Shown: positions 1 to 11,280, counted from the first letter of the stretch. The stretch is DNA of 38,539 nt from Hypsibius dujardini (GCA_001579985.1 LRSR01009804.1:1-38539), one strand, 5' to 3'. Notes: a model not told the origin generated them from the sequence alone. Translations and numbers: made by a program.

Positions 1-189
1 TCGTGGGCCACTGGTGGGTGAGGGGCGAGAGCAAACAGAGAAACCACAGACAAGACAGAAGCAATCAGTCTGCATTCTCGTGCGCTCACTAATATAGAAA
101 TATAGATGTATGTATGCGCTGGCTTTTTGAAAATTCAACCCTCGCTGTTCCCGAAATCGAAGACAGCGAGACAGAGGCAGGCATGCATC

Positions 190-201
190 TAGGCAGGCAT
201 C

Positions 202-273
<72 letters not shown>

Positions 274-333
274 TAGACAGACAAGCAGACAAGCAGACAA
301 GCATACAGACAGACAGACAAATAGGCAGGCATG
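190..333. repeat. (ACAG)n microsatellite
   Basis: Nearly pure tetranucleotide array (pure core about 205-273), with a few GCAG and ATAG variants at both edges. It lies in an intron or upstream intron of the FBXW4 gene. Reading frames through it give Asp-Arg-Gln-Thr or Cys-Leu-Ser-Val repeats that are not proteins. Confidence 0.9.
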
Positions 334-371
334 CTGATACATAGGCTCTGAAAGATGATTTTGGGGCGCAG

Positions 372-2024
372 ATTGAGTGTGGATTTATGGCTATGGACAG
401 TCGGATTTTATTTAATTGCCGGTACATTAACTCCTCCGGTTTGCTTCGTATTAGTAAATGTACTGTGGTTTTTGCAGGAATGGATCGCTGACTGTCAGGG
501 ACATCTCCGATCAGCGTCACCATGACCAGATTATATTGAGACCGCATTTGTCGGACGTTCACTCTGTTGCGATCCGGGATAATCTGATCGTAAGCGGTTC
601 CAGGGACCATACAATGTCATTGTTTGACATAGGTATGTTCGAACTGGTTCCATCATTCCCGTAACTCGTATACTGTGTCCTTTCTTCGCTGGCTTCGTAA
701 ACCAAGTTTGACCGGCAGGCAGACGAGCTCCCCTTTCTCTGCTCAATTTTGATGATCGTGTCTGGACCGTGGCTATCCATCCATCACAGTCTGTCATCGC
801 TCTCGGTACATCAGGCGTGTCAAAGCATCCCATGGTGAAGATGTCTAAATTTGACGGTTCACAAACAATGACGCAGTTCTCAGTTGAAAAAGGAAATCTG
901 CGCTTGTATGACTTCGAAAAAGGTATATTTGCACAGTACGAGTGACGCACATGCAGTTCCGGTTGTACTATAGTTCTCGAAGGGCATTTCGCCGCCACTA
1001 CATGAACATGCACCGTGCACAGTAAGACTGAGCCTGTTCCAGAAATTGTTACCGTGAATCTGGATCAAGGATTCAAGCAGGGTTTCGGCACCCTAACGGC
1101 CCAGTTTGTGACTGCCAACAGCCTCTTCACCGGCGGTCATGACGGTCTGCTGCGGTGCTGGGACCTTCGGCAGGTTGGTAAACCTAATGCACTGGTCTTT
1201 AATTGAAGGGATTTGTCCGATTTCTAGGGCTAATATTAATAATAACATGTAACGTGCACGTCGTACCGAGAAGTGCCGAGAAGAACCGAGAAGGTTTTTG
1301 AAAACGATAACTGTGGTTGAACCCCCTCCCCCTCCCCCCCCCGCCGAACAGGCCGCATTACGTGTGGCAGTGTGTTAGATAATTGTTCACGTTAAAACTA
1401 AATTAGCAGAATTACTGTATTTCTGCGATAGATAGCGACAGCGTACGAGCTGTGGAACGTTTAATCGGCCACGCGGCTTTGTGCTGTGTGTACGGTGCAC
1501 AGAGCCCGTGCACACGTTCCATTCTAGTACGACTGTCGCTATCTATCGCGGAATACAGTATTACATTTTCTGTACGGTGAACTTGAAGTCAGCGGATGAA
1601 TTTAATTGGTTTTTAATTCAGTCTGCATTACATCTGCCGTATAGTCACAGAACTTTGTCCTCCAGAATCGGTGCGTTCAACAACTCGACTCCGATCTGGA
1701 TTCCGCAGTGTACTGCTTCGCCACCGACGGCCTCTTCACCGTCCTGACCGGTCACGCCAACTACAATTACGTCTGCTACTTCGATACTCGATTTCCGCGT
1801 TACGCCATAAAGGTACTCCAAACAGGACTAACCCCCAAGGGTTCTTTTCTCCCGCAGCTTTTTCACATTCCTCAAGTTGTTTCTTTTTTTAGACGCGATC
1901 TATCAGGCAAAATGGCGAACCCGCTCGCGCTTCCGGTTCGGTGTATGGGTTGGCGTTCAGCCCCTTTGAGCTGTACATCGGCCTAATCGAGGGGCTTTAC
2001 AAGGTGGACTTCTGTTGCGCTTGA
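372..2024 (+). CDS. FBXW4: F-box/WD repeat protein 4 (dactylin), 3' part
   Basis: Exons read by eye: 372-421, 478-632, 719-922, 1043-1173, 1666-1812, 1893-2024. All have GT-AG borders and joining phases and give 272 C-terminal residues. Each exon carries WD-repeat blades. Diagnostic stretches are LLNFDDRVWTVAIHP, GGHDGLLRCWDLRQ, RCVQQLDSDLDSAVYCFATD and VYGLAFSPFELYIGL, which follow the order and spacing of the C-terminal propeller of animal FBXW4. The F-box and first blades lie upstream of the window. In the family the F-box recruits SKP1 of an SCF ubiquitin ligase and the propeller holds the substrate; this is family knowledge. The 3' end is complete, with stop TGA at 2022. Intron 4 (1174-1665) carries a 148-bp MITE, and the upstream intron carries a tetranucleotide repeat. 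Family call is firm; the 372-421 exon is slightly less certain. Confidence 0.85.
1413..1560. mobile_element. 148-bp TA-flanked MITE, copy 1
   Basis: An inverted repeat inside FBXW4 intron 4. The left end starts TACTGTATTTCTGCGATAG and the right end is its near-perfect reverse complement, finishing at AATACAGTA. Arms are about 45 bp. The centre contains GGCCACGCGGCTTTGTG, which recurs in reverse orientation in the copy at 17240-17387. TA on both outer edges suggests a TA target site, as used by Tc1/mariner-type transposases. No coding capacity, so it is non-autonomous. Confidence 0.8.
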
Positions 2025-2399
2025 CGCACACACCCTGTGTCAAATCGGATGTGACCTGTTTATGTAAGAATAACTTGTCCCCGAAAAATGGCTCTTTGTC
2101 CGCGGCGTTGTTTATGCACAACACTAAACGGTTCGTGCCGATTGGTGTTCATGCGCGGGCGCGTACGTGTGTGTGCCTTTTTTGACTGCCCACTTGGTGA
2201 TACATACCATATCCTGGTCGGGGGCAGCAGCATTGTGCCAGTTCACAATCTGGCCTGCTAAAGCGGGTTGTGTTTAGCGGGAGGGAAATTTTGATTTTGG
2301 CTCACCGTTTATGCGCCGGAAGTTGCTCTTATGTCGAGTTGCGTGTTGTGGGGGCATTCCTGTCCATTTGTTTAACCTTAACATGACCGCACCGACAGG
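2025..2399. other. Intergenic, FBXW4 to CCAP
   Basis: Holds the 3' flank of FBXW4 and the upstream flank of the CCAP gene. No exon, RNA gene or clear repeat is visible here. Confidence 0.5.
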
Positions 2400-2406
2400 T
2401 ATAAAA
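2400..2406 (+). promoter_or_regulatory. TATA box of the CCAP-type gene
   Basis: TATAAAA, 84 bases before the start codon at 2490. An initiator about 30 bases downstream would give a 5' leader of roughly 55-60 bases. Assigned by motif and position only. Confidence 0.5.
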
Positions 2407-2489
2407 CCGCAAGAAGACAGGCATACAGTTATAGTTTCCATTCTTGAGTTAGTAGAGGTTCATGAGAAGCGTCTGTTAGAGTCGACACT

Positions 2490-3015
2490 ATGAAGTTCTC
2501 GTCGGGGTTTATGGTGATGTGCTGCTTCGGAGTGCTGGTCGCTGCCGATGAAATATTTGCTGAGGTAATGTGCGCTGTACATATCTGAGCGGTAAAGGTG
2601 GTTTTCGTTTGACAAATCACCTGCATTATCGGAGAATGGTTTTCCTAAAGTCGCGGTTTTGTCAGCCAATCCTGATTTTTTATTAGCTCTATGGGTCTCA
2701 GGCTCTTGCTCGTTAGTCGTGGGAAAGTCCTTCATCATTGATGCTTTACGCTCCTGCAGTACTGGATTGACCTACCTGTATAGAGTCTTCATGTTTTGAT
2801 TTACCTTTCAGGGAGATAAGACGGAACCCTACATAATGGCACCGATGAAGAGGCCCTTCTGCAACCGGTCAGTGAGTTGGTTCACGAGCGGAATTCTGCT
2901 GTGGAAGACAAATCTGATCGACTGACTCAGGAGACAAATAGGCAGACAGATATATGAAAAGACAAACAGAGATCCAGCCAGCCAGCCAGACAGCCAGCCA
3001 GACAGGCAGATAGTT

Positions 3016-3050
<35 letters not shown>

Positions 3051-3352
3051 GGCAGACAGACGAAAATACAGACGAAAATACAGGTCGTCAGACTGACGGA
3101 CAACAGTCTGTTTGATTTTCCGTTCCATAAGGATTAATGCTGAAGCTCCACGTTTTCTATCTCAGATTTGGCGGCTGCAGTGCAGCTGCCGGACGCATGG
3201 CTGGCAATCGAAAGCGATGGGGTTTTCAGCCCGAATCACCCGTGGCAGTTCCTCAGCAAGACAATTTGGCGGCGTTTGCGTCCCCTGAACTGGAGGAAGC
3301 GGTTATGCAGGAAGTACTCAGACAGAAACTGCGAGATATCTTCCGGACATAA
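2490..3352 (+). CDS. CCAP: Crustacean cardioactive peptide (CCAP)-type neuropeptide precursor, variant
   Basis: Exons 2490-2564, 2812-2867 and 3166-3352 give 105 residues. Exon 1 is a signal peptide (MKFSSGFMVMCCFGVLVAA, residues 1-19). A dibasic KR at 38-39 is followed by PFCNRFGGC at 40-48; canonical CCAP is PFCNAFTGC, so 7 of 9 positions agree and the Cys-Cys spacing for the disulfide is exact. The peptide codon 44 is split by intron 2. The usual Gly-Lys-Arg directly after the second Cys is missing. The chain runs on as SAAAGRMAGNRKR, so cleavage and amidation could use Gly53-Arg54, or processing could be at RKR 59-61. The rest (62-105) is an acidic C-terminal propeptide. In arthropods CCAP acts in ecdysis and heart control through a GPCR (family knowledge). 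The donor of intron 2 is GTCAGT. Alternative reading: a conoCAP-like or second, divergent CCAP paralogue. Confidence 0.8.
2926..3078. repeat. CAGA/CAGC-rich simple repeat
   Basis: Degenerate GCCA, CAGC and pure CAGA tetranucleotides inside intron 2 of the CCAP gene. Same motif class as the array at 190-333. Confidence 0.85.
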
Positions 3353-4030
3353 ACAGTTGGAGAAATTTGATTTGGGTGCGTTAAAAGAGCAGTCGAATCT
3401 TAACTTCGTCTCCGTTCTGTTGCTTCCAGACAGCATAGCTCGGTGTAGTAGGAGAGGGGATGATTGCCTTGATTCCCGTGTTCATCTCTGCAATTTACCG
3501 TATTTATCAGTTTAATATCACGATTTTATTTGACTATGGCCTTACGCTTTCCATCTACTGGTCGATTCTAAGTGATCAGTCGTTATATTCCTTTCCGGTT
3601 TTACGTATAACTTGTTTCAGCTCTCGCCCGCATTTTCGCCGACCAATGGTCAATGTTTATTAGCAAATAATTCATCCCCACCCCAGACAGCAACAAAAGC
3701 GCCGTGCCTGCTTGTCTCTGACTATGCCACTGTTTGCTTATCGCACTCGAGTCGTGTTCCAATAACCGAGAAGCTTCAATTTACTCAAATTCCAATTCTA
3801 CCCGTTAAAAGAGCGCTCTGAATCACATGATCATTAAGCAACTAACGTTCACTTCTACGTGCACAACGTGGTTTTAGCAAATAAAGTTTTTAGAATTAAC
3901 GGCACTCTGGAAATAATGATTCTGCGCTACATGCAATTAAAAGCTACAGAAAGAGAAGGTGCGAAAATAGCTTCCAGGAATGTAATAATAATAAATTTAG
4001 GGATCAGCCAGGCTTGTCGATGGATATTGG
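3353..4030. other. Convergent intergenic, CCAP to complexin
   Basis: The 3' flanks of two genes that face each other. The only recognisable element is the AATAAA at 3880. No further coding exon could be supported. Confidence 0.5.
3880..3885 (+). terminator. Possible polyadenylation signal of the CCAP gene
   Basis: AATAAA about 530 bases after the CCAP stop, with no other gene on this strand between. Motif-only call. Confidence 0.35.
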
Positions 4031-4856
4031 TCATTTGAAGAAGGGCAGTTTTGCGAATAGTCCCGTTGCCGCTTCCTTGACGCTGTTGAAATGCTTCTCC
4101 GCCTGCTGCATCACTAATCACGATACAAATAATGTACGACGAGTACTGTACAGCGCGAACCGTCTCACAAAGTACACACACATTTGCATACGAGTGTCAG
4201 TTGGTCCGTGTGCCAAAAGTACAGCCTCGACATTCTTCTTACATGGTAGGTCTTCGTCGGACATGGCTGCCTGTTGTGCTAAAAGCGCCTGATCCGCCTT
4301 CGGTTTGTTCAGACGTCCTTCCATTCCAGGCAAGGCCGTCGGGGCTGCCTCCTCCACCACGATCTCCTTTTTCTTCAGTCCATACTGAAACACAACGTAC
4401 ATAGGGATCCCTAGTTCCACTACATGCCCTTAGGAATATTTCATGATGCACGCACATATATATTTAAAAGGGAAAAATGTTCACAAACATTCAAGCAAAT
4501 TTCGATGTACCTCAGCTGGGAATATAATATATTGGAACAAGAAATTTAACAGGTTGCGTTTTCAATTTCGGGAGACCTTAAGAGTTGTCGGTATGCAGGA
4601 AATTAAGTTAGCGGTAATTGGGGGGAACAATTTGTCTCACCTTATCTCGAATTCCCTGCCGCATGCCTTCCCGCTGCTCCTCCATCTTCCGATGCTTCTC
4701 CTTCCGGGCTTCCTCGGCTTCCTCACGTGCCTTGATGATCTCCGGATCGGTCTCGGCGGAGGCCTCCTCGCCCTCCTTCTTCTCGCCATCACCGCCCGCC
4801 AGATTCTTCACCTCACCCATTTTACTGGCGAACATCTGCTTCGCCACAAACTCCAT
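4031..4856 (-). CDS. cpx: Complexin
   Basis: Exons (coding order) 4856-4641, 4384-4243 and 4113-4031, joined in phase 0 and phase 1, give 146 residues, a normal size for complexin. Residues 38-72 are a long charged alpha-helix ending RKEKHRKMEEQREGMRQGIR, then DKYGLKKKE across the first splice junction. This is the conserved SNARE-binding central helix; in the family it lies in the groove of the assembled syntaxin/synaptobrevin/SNAP-25 bundle and clamps synaptic vesicle fusion. The last exon encodes AEKHFNSVKEAATGLFAK followed by LPFFK, an amphipathic helix of the kind that binds curved vesicle membrane. There is no CAAX box, so this isoform would not be farnesylated. The start is the only ATG ahead of the helix. 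Neuronal expression is expected from the family. Confidence 0.92.
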
Positions 4857-7327
4857 CGTGATGTGTGGATTGCCTGGCTGAGTTAGTAGACGTTAAGAGG
4901 GTCGAGCCAGGCAGCGTGTGCCGCACTGTACGGAATAACACGATACACACCGATATCTGCCTCCTTTCTCCAGACAGCCCCAATTATAGATTCGGTATTT
5001 GTCACACACAACGCGCGACGAAAGATATGGATTGTTCCGTCGCTTTTCTGCAAGGGTGAAAGGCGGAAATTTGAGCAACAAACAATAGCAGGCGTATGGG
5101 AGAGCGAGGGATACGTCGATGGGGCTAGACGATATATCGACGGTGTGGTGTCCTCGCCGTTCAGCAGAGGCTTAGGTTATGATCCTTCCTTGGGACCTTT
5201 TTCCAGGGCTGAACAAGAAGATAATTGAACTCCCCCCCAGCAAGCGTACATGCACACACGCCCGCACACAAGCACAGAGACCTCGTGCATCGATCGCTTT
5301 ATCGCTTCACTCTAGCTCCCCGTGTACCCCACCCGAACACGGACTTTCAAGCGATTTTACGACGCTGGAAAATTGGGAAAAACGCATTTCGGGGTGGAGA
5401 CTCGACACGCGAGCCATTGTCGGGAGGGACTACTCGCGGATCGATAATATTCCTCAATGTAGTCACAGTGAATAACGATTTGTTCGCTGGGCCCTAGCTA
5501 TTACACAAGCAAAGCGCCTTGGTTAGTTTCCGATCAATGCCTGGCTGGAGTCGGGAGAGGAAGCGCCGCGCTGCTCACGGAGGAAGAAGGAAGGAAATCA
5601 CGGTCGATGGACAAACCCTGCATGCATGTGGGTCCTTGCTCGGAAAAGGGCAAGCAGTGAAATTCTCTTCCGAGCCCTTCGACTTGCACTTATATGTCCA
5701 GTCAAATGCATAATGATTCTATAGTTAATGTCAGTCCTATTTGAGGAAAGACCGATATATTTTTCTTTTTTCCTTCAGTAAATACCCAGTAGATTTGCTT
5801 TGGAGAAGGAATTGTTTTTAAATGAAATATTGTTTCAGTATACAATGTAGGTAGAACCTCGAGTTGGCTGTTTATGAACCAGGTGACGATCAAACTGGAG
5901 AGGTATGCGTTGGCAAGCTGTCCTCCTCGTCTTACCTACACATTCCGTCTCCCCTGCTATGTGTATGACCCAGACATCGAACGTCCCAGACAGAATCAAA
6001 TGGGGAGCCCGACAGCAGAGGACCATGCGGAAGCAATCGATTTCCGTGTGCATTAGCGAGGAGTGTGTTTGGGGACAACTACGCAATGGCAAGAGTGCAA
6101 ACACGCGGGAGAGGCATCCCGCGCATCCCGCGCGCGCGCGCGTTCCTCTATCAGAGTCGTCGGTCAGGCGAACGATCAAGTCGATCTGCACTAGACATCG
6201 AGTTCGTCCGGCACAGGCCGATCCCTACGTGCATGCAACCCCTACAGCTTATAACCCCCGATCGGGATGGGCCTGATGAATTGCAAGGGCTTGTGCTGAT
6301 TTCATCCTGGGAGTTTGAGGGGGGCTCTTGTTGTAAGCAGTTTAGCTCCCCGGAGACCACAAGAATTGCAGCAATATAGATAACAGTCGCTTCTGAGTAG
6401 GCAATATTCTCGGTGGGCACGTGATTGTGGGTATAGTGGATTAGCCGAACTTAGGTTTCGCACCATAGTATTCCCTCGGCTAGTTTACCATACCTGCAGA
6501 GCAGCTAATGCAAACCCTAAATGGTACGGGGATTACAAAAGATTTTTTGTACCCACGCTGGGCCGATAATATGGAATAAGAGATAATTAAAAGGAATAAT
6601 GAAATTACGACACACACAAGTCAGGTTGTGAGTCAGCTGAGTATGAGGGAGAGGTCCTGGAATGGGCCACTTGACTTTCCCGTACCCTGGAATCAGACCT
6701 TCTAGATAGGTTTTGATTATCAGACAGAGAATGATTGATACTCCGGTGGAACGCGTATCAAATATGAAGAAAAATTGTGGAAGAAATAAAAAAAACGAAA
6801 TAATTAGCCGGTTGGAAAAAGTTCACTATAGAGGTCGCTGACTATGCAGTAACTCGTCTGTTTTTGATTCATTTGCGACAGAGCGTCCCCTACCACCCGG
6901 TGGCCCATTCTAAAACCCTTTCCTCATATTTGACAAGCATTCCCACCCACCCTTTGTTGAGCACGATAACGGAAAACGAAAGTGCAGGGCACGATCGTCG
7001 GCAGCGCCATCTACAATACGCACGGACGGACGGACGTACTTTCGTTTTCATGTTATCATGAGCTAAAAACGAGCATCGTACTATTACATGTAGCTGCCTT
7101 CTACGAGAGATCTTCAATCGATTACGGCCGTCTAGCCGCAGGGTCAGGTCGGAAGAATTGGACTAACAGACGGCGCATAATTTGTTTCACCAATTGTTAT
7201 TGTACACCATTCTTGTTTTCCAGAACCCACGTAAGTACTGTACACTAGGGCAACAGTCGTTTTTTCTTTGATGAAGCGGAAGTAGTGAAATGAAGTCACC
7301 CCACCTCTAATCAAAAGCTCAGAGCGT
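4857..7327. other. Long intergenic stretch, complexin to Cys-rich gene
   Basis: About 2.5 kb. It holds the complexin upstream region and the 3' flank of the next minus-strand gene. Open frames exist (for example 5874-6056 and 6065-6379) but show no splice context, domain or signal peptide. A GC-alternating run (GCGCGCGCGCG) lies near 6127. No gene is supported. Confidence 0.45.
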
Positions 7328-7928
7328 TTACGCAATGAGGGCAACGTCGCAGAAACCGGTGAATCCCTTGATAGGGGGGCAACCAACCGCGGACGGAACA
7401 CAAACTGGGGCATGGGCAGCGTGAGCAATCTCAGGGGACATTCCTTGAAGCGAGAGTCTGTGAATCTTTTCGCAGTCCGAGGCGTCGTTGCAACCCTAAT
7501 TCAGGTGGAAACACAGGCAAACCGAAACGTAAGGCATACTTACATTGAAGCATTCAAATCATCAAATCAAGCCTAAAATAAACCAACCCAGATTTTCTCC
7601 TGTTCATGCGAGAATCCCATCTCCGACAGGCATTTGCATTTTGCACCGGAGCACATCTACAATGGAAGGAAATATCAGTACCGCTCGATGTGGCAAAAAA
7701 ATACGTTTATCCGTGTAGAAATGCAGATTAACTTACCAAAGAGGGGTCTTCGCATTCAATGGTGGCCTGGCATCCTTCATCCTTCTTCGCCGCTGCAACA
7801 ACAACAAGGCAGGAGGTCAGGTAAGCTGATCCATCAAAGTAAATTGTCATTCGAATGCAAGGGTAGCACTAACCATAGACGGAAGCCACGAAGGCAAGCA
7901 CCACGCAGGACAAAACGATGGAATTCAT
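7328..7928 (-). CDS. Small secreted cysteine-rich protein, function unknown
   Basis: Three exons in coding order: 7928-7874, 7792-7737, 7495-7328, phases 1 and 0, total 92 residues. Exon 1 is a clear signal peptide, MNSIVLSCVVLAFVASVY, ending at a donor of form GTTAGT. The predicted mature chain starts AAKKDEGCQATIECEDPSL and has seven cysteines (two in exon 2, five in exon 3), an uneven number that could leave one free or allow a dimer. Exon 2 has a clean acceptor (TTGTTGTTGTTGCAG) and a GTAAGT donor. No domain is recognised. A CCG/GTAAGTG donor-like site at 8238 on the same strand could end a 5' untranslated exon. The upstream neighbour on this strand is retroelement debris. The gene structure is well supported; the function is not. 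Confidence 0.65.
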
Positions 7929-9022
7929 TGTGGATAAGATGGTAATATTCCGTTTGACTTCGAAGTGGTAGACGAAAACTTGCAGCGATAAAGCGCTCAA
8001 ATGTGGCGTTCTCTTTTCGATAAAAGTGATAGAAAAGAGAGTTCCCAGCGTCTCCGGAGGGCAAAACGGTCAACAACGCCGTCGTCTCTGCTGTTGTTTT
8101 GGTGACCCACTTTTGTGTAGATATTAAATGTCTGTATAACAGAGTCAACGGTCAAGAAAATGGACTGATAGAGAGAACCTACTCGCCTCCGGTGGCGCGT
8201 TGTCGTCGTATTGGTTTGCAGCACTTGTGACACTTACCGGCACGGAAATGCCTGGTCAGCAAGCTACTCAACTGTCATTTTGCCGCCATTTTTCGAGCTA
8301 CTCTGACGACCCTAACTGAACGTCGTCGACTAATGACACTCGTTTTAGCATCCATCTTGCGTCTGGGTTTGTTGTTGAGCGATAATGCAACGCACTGCTG
8401 GCATTGGATCCTAGCGCCCAGGACCCACACCTTCGCAATCAAAGAACGCATGCAACCCGCATCCGGCACGGTCGATATCAAGCGTCGAACTTGTTCACAA
8501 ACCGAGTTCGCGCTTCTAGTCACTTCAGCTAGGAATGAAGTCCGGGGAGAACAGTGAAGAACAAGAAAACATGTCGTACTGCTAACGATTCGACCCTACG
8601 GGGATACTAATTACTAACTACGCCGGAAGGAATCGATCAGCACGTTTGCACCAATGTTCGAGCATGTGGGTCAGCGAGCATGCACACAGAAATAGATCAC
8701 CTTCACTTTTACGGAGCAACATTTCTCAAAATGGAAGATCGTAAGCTGTTGCGTTTAACGAACCTTCAGGATACTGCGTTTCTGCTTTCGAAGGCTAACT
8801 GCCATTGCCCAGTGGAACCGCACCGGACCTCCGGTTCCCAGTCGTCGCTGGCGTTTCAGCAATTGTCTTGCTGATCAACCGGCTTTTACGGAGACCGCTT
8901 GGCGCTGTTCGAATTCTTCGCAACGATCAGCCAGATAGTGCTGCCCCCATTGGCCGGACTAGGAGTTGTGTCATCCCGCTCGTTCTTTTGTGTCGCGAAG
9001 GCTCTTCCGTTCGATTTCACTC
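7929..9022. other. Intergenic between Cys-rich gene and retroelement
   Basis: Upstream flank of the secreted Cys-rich gene, then the unresolved edge of the DIRS-like element. On the minus strand the frame of the recombinase fragment stops at 9023, and the C-terminal His-x-x-Arg and Tyr box are not visible in any frame below it. Nothing else is recognised. Confidence 0.45.
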
Positions 9023-9682
9023 TCAAGTAACTCTCATTGGGCAAAAGTTCTGCAGTCTTGTGAGTTGTAAGTTTCGAAATAGTTGCATGCTGCCTACCAC
9101 ATAGGTCCAGTCTGTTTTTAAGACCGGAACGTCCAAGGTGAATCTCGTTCCGCTGGTGGCGGTGACGTCTCTCATAGGAAGAAACTTTGAGTTTCTTTTA
9201 GGGAAGAAAAGGTTGCTCCGCCGACACAAAGTGAAGAAGGCGATTAAACAGGCTGTCCAGAAACAGTGACGATGCCGGGAGAACATCCAGGACGCGGTGT
9301 ATCGATAGCAGGCCTTCGGTAGTAAAGGGAGATTTTTGTTGGGCAGATCTCGACGCTTGCGGCGGACACGACTAAGTGTCTCGCGGATCATGAAATGAGT
9401 CATGTCCGGACTTGGAAGGCCTTTGGAGTGATGCAAAGTAGCAACACTGGCCAGGTAGTTTTGCACGGAAGGAAATTCAAAACGCTTTTCGGCTGCGAGG
9501 AAGTTGATAAATCGGCAGAGTGTTTGTGAGGTCGCTGGTACTGGGAGCAAGCCGTAGCGATAACAAAAGTTTTCATACGTCTTCCATTGATTAGCCCGAG
9601 TGCGGCGACTGTTGGCTGCTAAAGAGCATGTCCGCAAATCCTTCCATTGTTTGTCGAGACGCTTGAGTGGGCTACCTGACAA
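9023..9682 (-). pseudogene. Tyrosine recombinase remnant of DIRS-like element
   Basis: A 219-codon frame. The N-terminal SAM-like DNA-binding half is readable (NSRRTRANQWKTYENFCYRY, SVQNYLASVATLHHSKGLPS). The catalytic half begins with FFTLCRRSNLFF, which holds the first Arg of the R-H-R-Y set. The frame ends near QNFCPMRVT before the His-x-x-Arg and Tyr elements, so the enzyme is truncated. It would have integrated circular cDNA without target duplication. Confidence 0.7.
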
Positions 9683-10160
9683 AATAATTGACCGGTAAGC
9701 ATTTATCAGATAAGCGGGCTCTTGTCGCGTTTAAAAAAAGCTGTATGTATTGTCTTCCGTCTCGGAGGCGACTAAGAACGTCAGCCGCTGTGTTATTTGC
9801 TCCTGGGACATGTCTTGCGGTGAAATGGAAATTGAATCTGCACGCGAAATGAAACAAAATGTTAAGCCATATTAGGGCGGCTAGGTTTTTTGTAGAACGT
9901 CGGGGTAATGAAAGATACTGTTTGTGCATTGTCGGATTGCCGACAGGTAGGGGGGCCCACACAGCTAGAGGTAGGCATGCCGCCAGCAACTCAAAAAAAA
10001 TTATGTCGTCCATAAAGAATGGGTCAAGAGAGGGAGATACCACCCAGTTTACGTATGGGATATGGTTTGGTAATTCTTTTACTGTTTGCCAGGAGCCGAC
10101 AAGCCAAAGGTGACGGCTAATTGCCCCAAAGCCCGCGAATGATGCGTCGGTTGTTACCAC
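9672..10160 (-). pseudogene. RNase H remnant of DIRS-like element
   Basis: A frame of 162 codons with VTTDASFAGFGA (first catalytic Asp), FELLAACLPLAVWAP (the Glu helix) and RHVPGANNTAADVLSR (the last His/Asp segment). The third acidic position, normally Asp-Asn, reads Gly-Asn in PVGNPTMHK. In the family this domain removes the RNA strand during reverse transcription. Overlaps the recombinase frame by a few bases. Confidence 0.65.
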
Positions 10161-10357
10161 GGTTGTGAGACGCGTGAGGCCAAAACGACAAGATGTGAAG
10201 CCATTGAAAGATGGTGCTGCCGTTGCCCACCATTGAAGTTCGGCTCGTAAAAGTTTAGTTACACGGGGCGAAAGTAAGTCTCCTGTAGTGTTGCCAAAGC
10301 GTCAATGAAAAGACGAGCTAACATGCGAGCACTATAAGTGGCTCCTGGACACGAAGC

Positions 10358-11280
10358 TCATGTTGCCGACAATGCTTTGAAGTCCGCCTTAGATAATTTA
10401 TTACGCGTACAATAGGCGCGGCAAAGCGAGACGAGATTCTCCAGCTTGTCGTGTGGTAATTCTATCCTTTGTTTATCAGAGTCAATAATAAGACCCAGAA
10501 ACTGACTGCGCTTAGTGGGGCCGTTATCTTTCTTCCAATTGATATCAAAGCCAAGGGAGACTAACAATTGGATTAGGCGCCTCATTGTCGCGGCACGCAC
10601 ATACAGACAAGGAGGGTCCAATTATTAAGAAATCATTTAGAAAACAGACAATGTTATGACCCTCTGCGCATTATGCGGGCAACAGCAGAGGAGATACGGC
10701 TGGGACACATGAAAACCCAAAACAGAGGAAACGGTCAACAAATATTTTTTCCGGTTGATCTGGGAATTTCCAACTAAAATCTGCTGATGGGTGGAAAAAT
10801 TGAGACCGATCGGTATGCCGATTTTAAATCAACAATGCCATAATAACTCGAGAATGGGCTATTATTTATAGCGTCATCGATAGATTCGAATGAAAAATTA
10901 TCAACCTCGACATAAGAGTTAAGCGAGTCGGAATTAGGCTGGCTACAATCGTATATGGGGCGAAATTCATTCGGTCCTTTTTCGGGTACTGCGCCAATTG
11001 AATGGATCCGAACGGGGATCTGTGTCTGTTCTATAATTGTTCCGGACATTAACTATTTGGTGAAAATATAGTCAAGAAAAGCTTTAGCTGTCGGGCAAAG
11101 GGCGCTGCTATAATTGGGGCAGTCCAAGGGAGTGACTTTGGTATGGTCCGGGACAATGAGGTATCCACGAGCGAGCGTTTGCAGAAAAGCTGCATCGACA
11201 TCGCCTGACGATAGTGCTTGCCATATATGGAATTTCTGCGTTAATCTGGAGTATTTCCTAAGTTCCAGGTCTACGAACAA
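10358..11280 (-). pseudogene. Reverse transcriptase remnant of DIRS-like element
   Basis: Two blocks are readable: VPEKGPNEFRPIYDCSQPNS with GIVDLKSAYRSVSI (RT fingers and first catalytic Asp, 11049-10774), and WKKDNGPTKRSQFLGLIIDS (thumb side, 10621-10358). Between them the catalytic box that should read Y-L-D-D-F appears as F-L-N-D-F at 10643-10629, so one metal-binding Asp is Asn. The upstream block 11280-11053 (KVTPLDCPNYSSALCP) fits the pre-RT region. Stops and a frame change separate the blocks. Confidence 0.7.

Noticed and set aside
89-610. Minus-strand frame with a long Cys-Leu-Ser-Val repeat
   Set aside because: It is only the ACAG microsatellite read in translation, and it runs antisense to FBXW4 exons.
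4443-4886. Plus-strand 147-residue frame opposite complexin
   Set aside because: Antisense shadow of the highly biased complexin helix codons.
5874-6056. 60-residue plus-strand frame in the complexin upstream region
   Set aside because: No domain, signal peptide or splice partner; length is within chance for this base composition.
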